Positions 13,502 to 24,516 of a stretch of 64,000 bases of DNA are shown here, one piece after another (within the stretch, counting starts at the first letter, position 1; the number at the start of each line of letters is the position of its first letter). The position numbers were made by a program, and so were the translations under genes. The stretch comes from Leptodactylus fallax (lineage: Eukaryota > Chordata > Amphibia > Anura > Leptodactylidae). The DNA lies in assembly GCA_947044405.1 (NCBI GenBank), contig CAMRHE010000356.1, forward strand, positions 620,001 through 684,000, read 5' to 3'. Under the pieces are notes generated by a model. The model was not told the origin of the DNA and ran no database searches. It was given only the letters and a program-made list of their open reading frames with translations.

Positions 13502-13611
13502 AGGGAGAATGCAAGGACACAACTCACTACTGTACATTTGTAAAACAGCTTAAGCTGTGCTTAGTAGATCTCTACAAACAAAGGTGTTGTGAATCCTGTA
13601 ACGGAGCATAA
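13502..13611 (+). CDS. ADAMTSL3: ADAMTSL3 last coding exon: PLAC domain and stop
   Basis: Acceptor TTATTTTACAG before 13502; phase 1 joins A+AG to give Lys. It encodes GECKDTTHYCTFVKQLKLCL and then DLYKQRCCESCNGA before TAA at 13609. The six cysteines in the pattern C-x6-C-x8-C-x9-CC-x2-C fit the PLAC (protease and lacunin) domain that ends ADAMTSL and several ADAMTS proteins. This fixes the true C-terminus of the gene. Confidence 0.92.
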
Positions 13612-13693
13612 CCTCTCCTGAAAACCGTACTCTGCGGTTAACTGAAGCAATGGGAAGGATCCTCAGACATTTTTATAAAGTTTGTACATTTAG

Positions 13694-13749
13694 AATAAAT
13701 GCTTAGAGTTTAAGGACTATTCAGTGGGACTCCTCGAATTGATAATAAA
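13694..13749 (+). terminator. ADAMTSL3: Candidate polyadenylation signals of ADAMTSL3
   Basis: AATAAA hexamers at 13694-13699 and 13744-13749 follow the stop codon by 83 and 133 bases. Either could end the transcript. Use is inferred from position only; a longer 3' UTR is possible. Confidence 0.5.
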
Positions 13750-15960
13750 CCAGTGTGTAAGGTTTAGTCGAGCTCTGACGCCTTCTATGTCTGTGCAAAA
13801 CTTTATATTAAGTGTCTATAACAAGTCATACTGATAAAAGGCTGACTATAATACATATCCTATAGATGGAAATGTCTATATCAGTTCTAGTAATATCTCT
13901 GTTGGGTTTGAGGATCCACTTAGTCTGCCTTTCTATTACATGGTCCTGGGTTTATTAATATATACAGAATAGGGTTTTCCTTGGAAACAGTATTGTTGAA
14001 AGATTTATTTGACGCTACATCAAAGGTAATTTGATGGAGAGAATTTGTTATAATAGATCATATATAGAGGGTTAAGGTGTCATCAGCTTCAAAACCGGAT
14101 TGTGAAGGCTTTGAACGTCACGTAGAGTATAGAGGTTGATATTCAGAGTGGTATTTACTAAGCATTGGTACTCTGCCAGGTACTCTACATAGCCATGTGC
14201 TTCATCTACCTTTGGCTTAGTATAATGGACCATGTCCTGGAACTATTATTTCTATACAGTACTGGGAAAGAAACAGAATCATTGTTCACACCAATAGTAC
14301 CAGTAATTGTTCTCATTTTGTAAGATTTTAGAAAGGCAAGCATGCCAAGATTTAATAGAATCATGTAATGCTTTTGGGCAGGGTTATACAACCTTGCCTC
14401 CCAGTCAACATCCTTTACTACCTGTATAGCAAAATACAATAAGTCACCATATGCAATGTATACTATTCTATCACTACAGTTAATATACAGTATCTGCTGT
14501 AGTGCACATATATGTGAGAGTGCTTGTTTGTGTGTATGATGTATATGTATGTAAATATATTAGCAGCAGTATTAATTCTATAAGATGGTGCCATATACTA
14601 CAATGGTCTATAGAGAACAGTGATAGTGTTATATTCAACTCCTTACATTGTATAATGTTAACACTTCCCCAATGCTATATGGCAGCCAGCAGAGCCAAGA
14701 TTATTTCACTTCTGCTATGTAAGATTGCCCCCAGCCATATTTTTACAACTGTTCTCAATGGGTTATATTAACAAAGCCAAATGCACCTAAATTCTGCGTA
14801 TTTTTAGCCAAACTGGCTTACATACTATGCACCGCATTTATTATGTGTTAAAAGCACAGTGGAAAGGGCTTAGCTGGAAAGGGGTGGGGCTTAATTTGCG
14901 ACAAAGTGCACCAATAATCTGGCACATACTGTGGTTCTATTCCAAAGTAAGCCAACAAATAGGCGGTATAAATTTATACTAGACTGTGATAAATCCAGTA
15001 GTTTGTAGTGTCTAAAGCTTAAGACAGAATTAGTAAATGTGCCCCAGTATCTTTCTGTGGTTTATCACTATCATGTTAGAAATCTCCTAAAATGAAACAA
15101 ATGATTGACCTCTAACACAATGGTGTCCTCTGGACTGATTTTTGTCAGCTTCAATTCAATAGTTCCCCTAAAAGGAATATAATTTATAAGGATCATATTT
15201 CACACTTACTGGTCAACTACAAACTTTCATATAACAATTTAAAAGTAATCTGTAGTGTGAACACTGATACTTAACACTTATTCTTTTTGGCATATTGGCT
15301 AAATCTGGGATTGTTGGTAGTAATTGCAATTTGATTTTATTTATTCAATCCCATCCAATACCACAAAGTCCTTTGGGAGGCAGAAGAGAGGTATATATAA
15401 AAAAAAAAAAAAGTTTCCCCCTTACCGATGGCACCACCACCGTAAAATGCCACCCATATGCACTGGGTCTTCAGTACCTAGCAGCAAATGCTGCCCTGAT
15501 ATTTTTTTGCAAAGAAAAAAAAAAGTACATCAATGACTATAAAACCTGCCCAGACATTTAGCAATTCAGAGTATCAATTAACATTCACAATCCCAGCATA
15601 TGTAGGGTTAAATTATCTAATCTGGGTAGTGAATGACTAGGGTAGACTTGTTCAGGTCCCTCATTGATTAGCCAGAGTGAAAAAAAAACTAAGAAATGTT
15701 TTTATCAATGGCGGACCAAATACACCTGCATTACATAGACATACCTTACATTTCACGAGTTCATTACTCCTGTGGTGTAAACCATGCGGCCACGAACATC
15801 CACATAGTTTTGATGTGCAGCGTGTCCACTTCGGACCACTTCTTGTCTGCAGGGCCACTATGTGGAACCCCACCCTAAGGCTACATGCACACAAAAGAAT
15901 GGGTTACTGTGCTAGCTGTTAAAAATATGGCTAGCGCACTGAGAAAGTTATGGGGGCTTA
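13750..15960. other. Intergenic sequence downstream of ADAMTSL3
   Basis: No gene supported. It contains a copy of the AGATTTATTA-type repeat at about 14765-15048 and short A-rich runs near 15400 and 15520. Open frames in this stretch lack domains, splice context or conservation signals I can recognise. Confidence 0.5.
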
Positions 15961-16349
15961 AAATGTAACTTAAGTTTCTAACAACTTTTTATTTTCTGGC
16001 AACCTTTGTGACATTAGTAAATATTGTAATATACTTTATTAACAGATACTGGCCCCTTTCTCTGAAATTCTGTGCTGAAATACACAGTTTATTGTTTGTT
16101 GAAATCTGAATACTGCTTGTACATACAGTACAGGTGGGCAGGCTTATGTATAGTGCAGAAAAGCTGAGGGGCGTCATTTCAAACAATTATACCTTAGGTA
16201 TTTTCTAACATAGAACAGAAGAAAGATGAGATTCTCAGCTTTCATATGACACCAAGATCACAGTTCTACCTGTATTATCTTCTGTAGATATCACCAGCTG
16301 AAAACACAATCAGGACTGAGATGTTGCAGCTGCATATCTACCTGATATA

Positions 16350-17945
16350 CAGTGGGGAAAAAAAAGTATTTAGTCAGCCACCAATTGTGCAAGTTCTCCC
16401 ACTTAAAAAGATGAGAGAGTCCTGTAATTGTCATCATAGGTAGACCTCAACTGTGAGAGACAAAATGAGAAAACAAATCCAGAAAATCACATTGTCTGAT
16501 TTTTAAAGAATTTATTTGCAAATTATAGTGGAAAATAAGTATTTGGTCAATAACAAAAGTTCATCTCAATACTTTGTTATCCTTTGTTGGCAATGACAGA
16601 GGTCAAACGTTTTCTGTAAGTCTTCACAAGGTTGGCACAAACTGTTGCTGGTTTGTTGGCCCATTCCTCCATGCAGATCTCCTCTAGAGCAGTGATGTTT
16701 TGGGGCTGTCGCTGGGCAACACGGACTTTCAACTCCCTCCAAAGGTTCTCTATGGGGTTGAGTTCTGGAGACTGACTAGGCCACTCCAGGACCTTGAAAT
16801 GCTTCTTACGAAGCCACTCCTTCGATGCCCTGGTGGTGTGCTTGGGATCATTGTCATGCTGAAAGACCCAGCCACGTTTCATCTTCAATGCCCTTGCTGA
16901 TGGAAGGAGGTTTGCACTCAAAATCTCACGATACATGGCCCCATTCATTCTTTCATGTACACGGATCAGTCGTCCTGGTCCCTTTGCAGAGAAACAGCCC
17001 CAAAGCATGATGTTGCCATCCCCATGCTTCATAGTAGGTATGGTGTTCTTTGGATGCAACTCAGCATTCACTCTCCTCCAAACACGACGAGTTGTGTTTC
17101 TACCAAACAGTTCTACTTTGGTTTCATCTCACCATATGACATTCTCCCAATCCTCTTCTGGAACATCCAAATGCTCTCTAGCAAACTTCAGACGGGCCCG
17201 GATATGTACTGGATTAATCAGGGGGACACGCCTGGCACTGCAGGATCTGAGTCCCTGGTGGCGTAGTGTGTTACTGACGGTAGCCTTTGTTACGTTAGTC
17301 CCAGCTTTCTGCAGGTCATTCACTAGGTCCCGGGTTCTGGGATTTTTTTTTCACTGTTCTTGTGATCATTTTGACCCCACGGGGTGAGATCTTTTGTGGA
17401 GCCCCTGATCGAGGGAGATTATCAGTGGTCTTGTATGTCTTCCATTTTCTAATTATTGCTCCCACAGTTGATTTCTTTACACCAAGCTGCTTGCCTATTG
17501 CAGATTCAGTCTTCCCAGGCTGGTGCAGGTCTACAATTTTGTTTCTGGTGTCCTTCCACAGCTCTTTGGTCTTCACCATAGTGGAGTTTGGAGTGTGACT
17601 GTTTGAGGTTGTTGACAGGTGTCTTTTATACTGATAATAATTTCAAACAGGTGCCATTACTACAGGTAATGAGTGGAAGACAGAGGAGCCTCTTAAAGAA
17701 GAAGTTACAGGTCTGTGAGAGCCAGAAATCTTGTTTGTTTGTAGGTGATCAAATACTTATTTTCCACCATAATTTGCAAATAAATTCTTAAAAAAATCAG
17801 ACAATGTGATTTTCTGGATTTGTTTTCTCATTTTGTGTCTCATAGTTGAGGTCTACCTATGATGACAATTACAGGCCTCTCTCATCTTTTTAAGTGGGAG
17901 AACTTGCACAATTGGTGGCTGACTAAATACTTTTTTTCCCCACTG
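16350..17945 (-). mobile_element. Tc1-type transposon (CAGTGGGGAAAA family), copy 1
   Basis: Terminal repeats begin CAGTGGGGAAAAAAAAGT, followed by CAGCCACCAATTGTGCAAG; the complementary right end is TTTTTTTCCCCACTG. TA precedes the left end at 16348-16349; the right flank reads GAGTA, so the TA is not intact there. The same family occurs at 40853-42448 and 51141-52741, all in the same orientation. The ends resemble those of Passport-type Tc1 elements known in fish; that comparison is from memory. Confidence 0.9.
16577..17579 (-). pseudogene. Broken Tc1 transposase, copy 1
   Basis: Starts [18 protein letters not shown] at 17579. The frame shifts near a T run at 17340-17352. Further on, TCA of the WSDET motif has become TGA, giving VIW-stop-DETKV near 17128. 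The second part keeps [11 protein letters not shown] and [11 protein letters not shown], so the downstream catalytic Asp and Glu survive. A 2-base loss near the end cuts the tail after VIANKG. Not functional. Confidence 0.88.
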
Positions 17946-18247
17946 GAGTAATTTGTATTGTACGTATCTGAGAGTGGCTGGCTTAAAACCAGGTAGGAAA
18001 AGTGGAGCAGTTTATGAGATCGACTGTCCCAAGAGTAGTTGCACCATCCTATGGATGGATAAGCAAAAGTAAAGGGCCAGAGGACAAGTCCACCAAATAT
18101 GACAGGTGTTGCCCAAAGCGTTACAGCACCAAAAACAAAGGGGTGGACCATAGGGAAAAAATTGTGTAGTTTAGAGGGAACCAAATAGGTTCTGTGAAGA
18201 ATTTTTAAGGAGGGCTCCATAAGGGTGTCTTGCCAACTGCCCTTGGT
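17946..18247 (-). mobile_element. LINE ORF2 C-terminal fragment, - strand
   Basis: About 300 bases that are the reverse complement of 24208-24516. Pieces of translation such as LMEPSLKILHRTYLVPSKLH and, in another frame, HIWWTCPLVL match the C-terminal Cys/His region of L1-type ORF2 proteins. The lower end abuts the Tc1 end at 17945. The upper end abuts a second Tc1-like terminus at 18248-18267. Confidence 0.65.
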
Positions 18248-18273
18248 AATACTTTTTTTCTCCACTGTGTGTT

Positions 18274-18279
18274 ATATAT

Positions 18280-18313
<34 letters not shown>
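18274..18313 (+). repeat. GATA microsatellite
   Basis: TATATATA followed by about nine TAGA/GATA units. Confidence 0.9.
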
Positions 18314-18315
<2 letters not shown>

Positions 18316-18692
18316 AGCCATTCCCGACTTTCTCTGCAACTGATGAGATCTCTAGAAATAATAAAATAATACAGTTAGAACTGTGATTTTGGTATCATAT
18401 GAAAGCTAAGCGACTATAACCTCTTTCATATGGCATCAGCAGAGCAGAATCACTGTTCTTTGTTATAAAGGGTTTGAGGACTGTCTGAACTGACACCCCC
18501 TTCAGTCTCAGCTTCCTTGCACCTGTACTTTAATTAGCATACATATTTAAGCTAGCTATAACCGGGGGACAATGTGGATTACAGCACAGAAAGGAGCCAA
18601 AATTTGTTGATAAAGTATATTACAATAACTATTAATGACACAAATACTGCCAGAAAATCAAAAGTTGTCCGAGCGTTTAGTTACACTTTAAG

Positions 18693-20744
18693 GTTCACCA
18701 AATCTGAGACACAAGTTGGAATTACTGTACACTATATCCTGTATCTTTTCTTTCCACTGCTTTGCTTTAGCAGAAATATTTGGAACTTTAATTTTCACAC
18801 TGTTCAGTCTGGGAAGTCAAACTCATATGAAAATTCTATTATTTCGGAAATATAATTTCCGGCATTATGTCTTTTTTACCAGCATGTTCATTTCTTTGGC
18901 AACTTGTCTTGTACTATATTTAATGTTCCCAGAAGTTCTTTCTCGCTGTCTATATATAATGTATAATATATTATTTTAGTTTTAGATGCCATTTAATGTT
19001 GCCTAGAACTGTTACCTGTGTTACGAAGGGCAATTCAATTTAAAGGGGTCCTTCACTGTTGCCTCAATTGAATGAATCTATCAGGTGTCACTTGGACATG
19101 TTCTATGTGGGTACCTGCTTAGGGTAATAGAGTGTTGATTAGATGTTCTCCTCTGCAGGTATGGATGACCTATGTAGGGCACAGAGGAGCACATCTAAAC
19201 ACCATATTGTATTCTAGTGAGACCCAGTCATATACTTCAGCCATGCATCAAAGTCTTGGCTTTTTTACCAACCTCAATAAGTGCAGTCACTCCAACCCTC
19301 ACTTGTATTTTCTGCAAGTGCACTTGCCCCAAGTTACCATAGACTTTTCTCAATAATGTAAGTGTTTACTTGGCAATCAAACCACTTTCTGATGCAAACC
19401 TTCTACTTTATGGCCTGTATCACTGAATGTTAGACAGAACTACTGTATACAAGTATTCCAGTACATTTGTCTTTTTAATCAATAATGGGTCTTGAGTGTT
19501 ATTAGAGATTTATAAATTAAGAAATAAAGTTTGTAAAATACTTTTTGTACATATTTATGGTCTGATTTCAAGTGCAATATTTTGTTCTGTACAGTGTTTA
19601 ATAAAGATTTTGGGACATATATTTTCTTATTACCAAATCATTTCATATGTTTCCTCTTTGTATTTAACAATAAAGTATGACAACTTATAGCACTTTTTGT
19701 TGGCTATGACAAATGTGTCTTTAGTGTATGCATGCAATATGGAAGCACAATCGCTAGATTTTCTATTATTATTATACAAGTTGACATTCCTACGAAGCTT
19801 GTTAATCTTATCATAAGAAACAATGGAAATGCTTTTGTCTCATGAACAGATTTACAGTATTTTGGCAATAAAATATAATTCTTATCCTGACACTGAGGAT
19901 TTTTTTTATTTCCCAAATTCTTTTCTGATCCATCTACAGGTATTAAATTCGTATTTGTTTGGAGAAGTATTTTCAGTGAAGTGATTGTATTACAGCGATT
20001 AACATGGCGGAAATACAAGATTTTATATCAGCAATAAACCACAAGGTTATTAATACTTTAATGCTAAAAATATTACTTGGAGTTGAATGTTATAGTAAAC
20101 TATTTGGGTCATATTCTGTTTATAAGAACAGGGAGATGGTTGATGAATGTGATCCAATGAAAATGATAACAGGTATACTGTAGACTTGTGCTCAGTTTTG
20201 ATTCCTTTCACAGATAATGTTAATAGGTATAAAATATGTGTGTTTGTAAAAATCAAGTAAATGTATTCTAACATGCACGTCCACCCAAACAATAAATGTT
20301 ACATGTGCTGAGAAATGTTTATATTACCTCAGTCTTAAGACACATTTAGGCCCTTAAAGTGTACATAAATATGAAAATGGGCAATTATGTACAATATATC
20401 TAGTAAGTGGAAATCTACTAAAGACTATCAACGAAACAAAGAAATCCACACAGCTAGTAAAATAAAACATAAATAATCATAAAAAACATATAACAACAAA
20501 AAGACAAAAAAGGGGGATATCAAGCTAAGCATAGCTACAATAAAATACATTGGGGTATAATAGGAATATAATCATATTCAATACAAATACCATTATAGAT
20601 ATAGAGCAATGATAGACAGAACATAAAGGGTCCTCATTAATAAATGGGTAAATAAATTAAAGCAACCAAAAATGCTGGGGAAATATAATTCACTTGTTGA
20701 AACAAATATTTCATACCACATAAAGCCCCATAACATCAAATAGA
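18693..20744. other. Intergenic, no gene seen
   Basis: AT-rich DNA between the foldback element and the repeat at 20745. No exon, RNA gene or element end could be supported on either strand. Confidence 0.5.
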
Positions 20745-20939
20745 CACCCTGACGAAGCCAACTTGGTTAAATGCGCCAAGATGTACCAGCAAAAAGCACA
20801 GTTCGATTCTCAAAAAATAAGCCCTCAACCAGCTCTGTCAGGTCCATCGGGTTTCTGCCATATACATATCTAAAGCTACAACTCAGGCCCAAGCTGTCAG
20901 AGTAGAAATATCTGAAGTAAATCAAAAATAACACATATA

Positions 20940-22572
20940 CAGTCATATGAAAAAGTTTGGGCACCCCTATTAATCTTAATCATTTTTAGTTCTAAATATT
21001 TGGGTGTTTGCAACAGCCATTTCAATTTGATATATCTAATAATTGATGGACACAGTAATATTTCAGGATTGAAATGAGGTTTATTGTACTAACAGAAAAT
21101 GTGCAATATGCATTAAACCAAAATTTGACCGGTGCAAAAATTTGGGTACCCTTATCATTTTATTGATTTGAATACTCCTAACTACTTTTTACTGACTTAC
21201 TGAAGCACAAAATTGGTTTTGTAACCTCACTGAGCTTTGAACTTCATAGCCAGGTGTATCCAATCATGAGAAAAGGTATTTAAGGTGGCCAATTGCAAGT
21301 TGTTCTCCTATTTGAATCTCCTCTGAAGAGTGGCATCATGGGCTCCTCAAAACAACTCTCAAATGATCTGAAAACAAAGATTGTTCAACATAGTTGTTCA
21401 GGGGAAGGATACAAAAAGTTGTCTCAGAGATTTAACCTGGAACATAGTAAGGAAATGGAAGACCACAGGGACAGTTCTTGTTAAGCCCAGAAGTGCCAGG
21501 CCAAGAAAAATATCAGAAAGGTAGAGAAGAAGAATGGTGAGAACAGTCAAGGACAATCCACAGACCACCTCCAAAGAGCTGCAGCATCATCTTGCTGCAG
21601 ATGGTGTCACTGTGCATCGGTCAACAATACAGCACACTTTGCACAAGGAGAAGCTGTATGGGAGAGTGATGCGAAAGAAGCCGTTTCTGAAAGCACGCCA
21701 CAAACAGAGTCGCCTGAGGTATGCAAAAGCACATTTGGACAAGCCAGCTTCATTTTGGAAGAAGGTCCTGTGGACTGATGAAACAAAGATTGAGTAGTTT
21801 GGTCATACAAAAAGGCGTTATGCATGGCGTCAAAAAAACACAGCATTCCAAAAAAAAACACTTGCTACCCACTGTAAAATTTGGTGGAGGTTCCATCATG
21901 CTTTGGGGCTGTGTGGCCAATGCCGGCACCGGGAATCTTGTTAAAGTTGAGGGTCGCATGGATTCAACTCAGTATCAGCAGATTCTTGAGAATAATGTAC
22001 AAGAATCAGTGACGAATTTGAAGTTACGCCGGGGATGGATATTTCAGCAAGTCAATGATCCAAAACACAGCTCCAAATCTACTCAGGCATTCATGCAGAG
22101 GAACAATTACAATGTTCTGGAATGGCCATCCCAGTCCCCAGACCTGAATATCATTGAACATCTGTGGGATAATTTGAAGCGGGCTGTCCATGCTCGGCGA
22201 CCATCAAACTTAACTGAACTGGAATTGTTTTGTAAAGAGGAATGGTCAAAAATACCTTCATCCAGGATCCAGGAACTGATTAAAAGCTACAGGAAGCGAC
22301 TAGAGGCTGTTATTTTTGCAAAAGGAGGATCTACTAAATATTAATGTCACTTTTCTGTTGAGGTGCCCACACTTTTGCACCGGTCAAATTTTGGTTTAAT
22401 GCATATTGCACATTTTCTGTTAGTACAATAAACCTCATTTCAATCCTGAAATATTACTGTGTCCATCAGTTATTAGATATATCAAATTGAAATGGCTGTT
22501 GCAAACACCCAAATATTTAGAACTAAAAATGATTAAGATTAATAGGGGTGCCCAAACTTTTTCATATGACTG
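20940..22572 (+). mobile_element. Tc1-type transposon, full length, + strand
   Basis: Perfect outer ends CAGTCATATGAAAAAGTTTG and CAAACTTTTTCATATGACTG, flanked by TA at 20938-20939 and 22573-22574. Near-perfect termini suggest a fairly recent insertion. Same family as 11089-12644. Confidence 0.93.
21338..22344 (+). pseudogene. Broken Tc1 transposase with lost catalytic Asp
   Basis: Starts MGSSKQLSNDLKTKIVQH. After SQRFNLEHS the second half of the helix-turn-helix region appears deleted, and a frameshift follows near 21468. The next frame carries MVRTVKDNPQTTSKELQHHL up to WTDETKIE, then TAG in place of a Leu codon at about 21796. A further frameshift leads to GGGSIMLWGCVANAG and on to the normal C-terminus GGSTKY. 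In that part FQQVNDPKH replaces FQQDNDPKH, so the second catalytic Asp is Val. Not functional. Confidence 0.9.
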
Positions 22573-22794
22573 TAGCTAAACACACCCAGATGTAACGCAC
22601 CCCGACGCGCGTTTCGCCAAGATGGCTTCCTACCCCCTGACGAAGCCATCTTGGCAAAATGCACCAAGATGTACCAGTAAAAAGCAGTTCATTTCTCAAA
22701 AAGTAAGCCCTCAACCAGCTCTGTCAATAGAAAAATAAAAATGTTATGCCTCTTAGAGATGGCGATGCAAAAACTATTGATTTTTTTCTCTAAT

Positions 22795-22988
22795 GCTAGG
22801 TTCACACTAGCCAGTCAGTTAAAAAAGCAGTTACGTGCGGAACCATAGACTATAATGGAGTCTGTTGGGTTTCCACCGGTTTTATACCAAAGCTAGCACA
22901 GAGAAAAGTCCTCCGTGCAAAACTTTTCTCTCTGCTGATTTTAGACTAAATCCTATAGAAACTCCAACGTAGATGTGAACCCAGCCTA
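22795..22988. repeat. Small foldback MITE
   Basis: Left GCTAGGTTCACACTAG pairs with right GATGTGAACCCAGC. No coding capacity. Confidence 0.6.
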
Positions 22989-24207
22989 AATGGAATTTTA
23001 TTCTGCAAAATTAGCAAAGTCATAATTGTACAAGGCCATAGAGTAAAGATAAAGTGTTATTTGTGCTGTATGGTGAATAGCAAAAAATTAAAATGTTAAA
23101 AAGAAATGGCAGATATGATGTTTTTTTTATTTTTTTTTTTTAGGTTAAAAAGCCCGATCTCACCACTATTCCCTCTATTTCATAATCCTCTGTTTCCTCC
23201 TGGTCTATCTCCCGAGGTGTTCGCTTGGTGATGGCACGCTAGGTTCAGGCTTCTCAATGACTTCCTCTGTGATTGGTGGGTCTCCACCAAGGACTACTTC
23301 ATTCGCACACATTCGAATCAAAAACACAAACTCTGAGCAGAACTGGTGGAACAGCACAAGATAGCCAGAGCTACCACCATAATTGCATTAGGAATTCCAT
23401 ATAACATAGCACAAATGCAAAAAATAAAACTTAACATTTATTATTTTTATAAATAGATAAAAAATACCTCTAACCAAGGCATAATCAAAGCACCAAGAAA
23501 TCACCACTATAAGGTAAAATGGATGGATCTTACCCACACTGTAGAATACAGGAAAATCACCCAAAGGAGATAGCTTTTGCAGGGTCAGGATACACGGTCC
23601 CTATTTAAACCCTTACAATCTCTCCCTAGTTCCCCGTATTGATTCCCGCCCTAACAAGGGCAGTACCAAACTGTACCTTTAACTGTCCCTACTGGGACCT
23701 ACGTATTTCATGGCATGCCCTGCACCACTCCTCAGGAGACCTTAGCTATCACACTATCCAAAAAAGTGCTTCATGGGGTATAAAAATAATAAACCAGAGA
23801 ACCCACAGTGGTGGGATTATTCCTCACTAGTTTAAACATAATATGGCAGTGGCCAGCGAGTGTGCATCATAGGGTAATTTAAATATATATGCCGCCCCCA
23901 TTATCAGGTCCAAATCACTACAGCTGCTTCAGTCAACGCTGTCAGATGGGAGACGTGTAAACAGTCCCGCGTGTGCCTGTGGGCGCCTTCTAGTGACGCT
24001 AACCACGTCACTTCCGGTCTCATGTCGACTAGCATCGGTTGCATAGTAACAACCGGCCGATAACTGCGCATGCGCACTGCGCGCGCATACAGAGAAAGCG
24101 GCAGATGCCGATTAGCATAAATAAACATAAGGAAACAGGCGCACGCGGGACTGTTTACACGGACCACCCTAGCCCCAACTCAATGGACCAATTGTTGCAC
24201 ATTCATT
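22989..24207. other. Intergenic, with an inverted GC-rich segment
   Basis: No gene seen. At 23955-24167 GTGTAAACAGTCCCGCG pairs with CGCGGGACTGTTTACAC, with a CpG-rich loop (GCGCATGCGCACTGCGCGCG). This resembles the body of an old repeat rather than a promoter. Confidence 0.45.
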
Positions 24208-24516
24208 AGCAAGGGCAGTTGGCAAGACACCCTTATGGAGCCCTCCTTAAAAATTCTTCACAGAACCTATTTGGTTCCCTCTAGACTACACAAATTTTTC
24301 CCTACTGTCCACCCCTTTGTTTTTGGCGCTATAATGCTTTGGGCAACACCTATCATATTTGGTGGACTTGTCCTCTGGTCCTTTACTTTTGCTTATCCAT
24401 CCATAGGATGGTGCAACTACTCTTGGGACAGTCGATCTCATTAACTGCTCCACTTTTCCTACTTGGTTTTAAGCCAGCCACTCTCAGATACGCACAATAC
24501 AAATTACTCCAATATA
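24208..24516 (+). mobile_element. LINE ORF2 C-terminal fragment, + strand
   Basis: Reading across frames gives MEPSLKILHRTYLVPSRLH, then WWTCPLVL and LKPATLR-like residues. This is the HxxWxCP region that ends L1-type ORF2 proteins. It matches 17946-18247 in inverted orientation. Frameshifted, non-functional. Confidence 0.65.

Larger units (their letters stand above)
5057..13800 (+). other. ADAMTSL3: 3' part of an ADAMTS-like gene, best fit ADAMTSL3
   Basis: Gene span covering five exons at 5250-5433, 5542-5746, 7690-7799, 12861-13075 and 13502-13611, plus a 3' untranslated region. Intron phases run 1, 2, 0, 2, 1 and all join in frame, giving 273 residues to the stop. The product is a secreted extracellular-matrix glycoprotein without a protease domain; ADAMTSL proteins act around fibrillin microfibrils. 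The ADAMTSL3 name rests on four C-terminal thrombospondin modules plus PLAC, and on the SAXO2 and EFL1 genes next door. ADAMTSL1 has the same layout and is the main alternative. The upstream exons (signal peptide, earlier TSP1 modules, Ig domains) lie left of the window. Confidence 0.78.
15961..18692. repeat. Foldback element split open by a Tc1 insertion
   Basis: The left arm (about 15961-16330) contains TTTTATTTTCTGGCAACC and GTAATATACTTTATTAACAG. The right arm (about 18320-18692) contains CTGCCAGAAAATCAAAAG and TTGATAAAGTATATTAC, which pair with it. Inner blocks such as TTTCATATGACACCAAGATC pair with GATTTTGGTATCATATGAAA. Between the arms sit a complete Tc1 element (16350-17945) and a LINE fragment. 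A related foldback without this insertion is at 43335-44468. Confidence 0.7.
20745..22726. repeat. Direct repeat of about 95 bp on either side of a Tc1 element
   Basis: 20745-20840 and 22633-22726 share CCCTGACGAAGCCA, the GCCAAGATGTACCAG-type core (CACCAAGATGTACCAG in the second) and AAGCCCTCAACCAGCTCTGT. The second copy is preceded by CGACGCGCGTTTCGCC. The Tc1 element at 20940-22572 lies between the two. Confidence 0.7.

Noticed and set aside
17882..18265. 127-residue open frame that looks membrane-like
   Set aside because: It is the antisense LINE ORF2 fragment read partly out of frame; the same peptide pieces recur at 24235.
23955..24167. CpG-rich segment as a possible promoter
   Set aside because: It is an inverted repeat with complementary GTGTAAACAGTCCCGCG ends, with no gene next to it.
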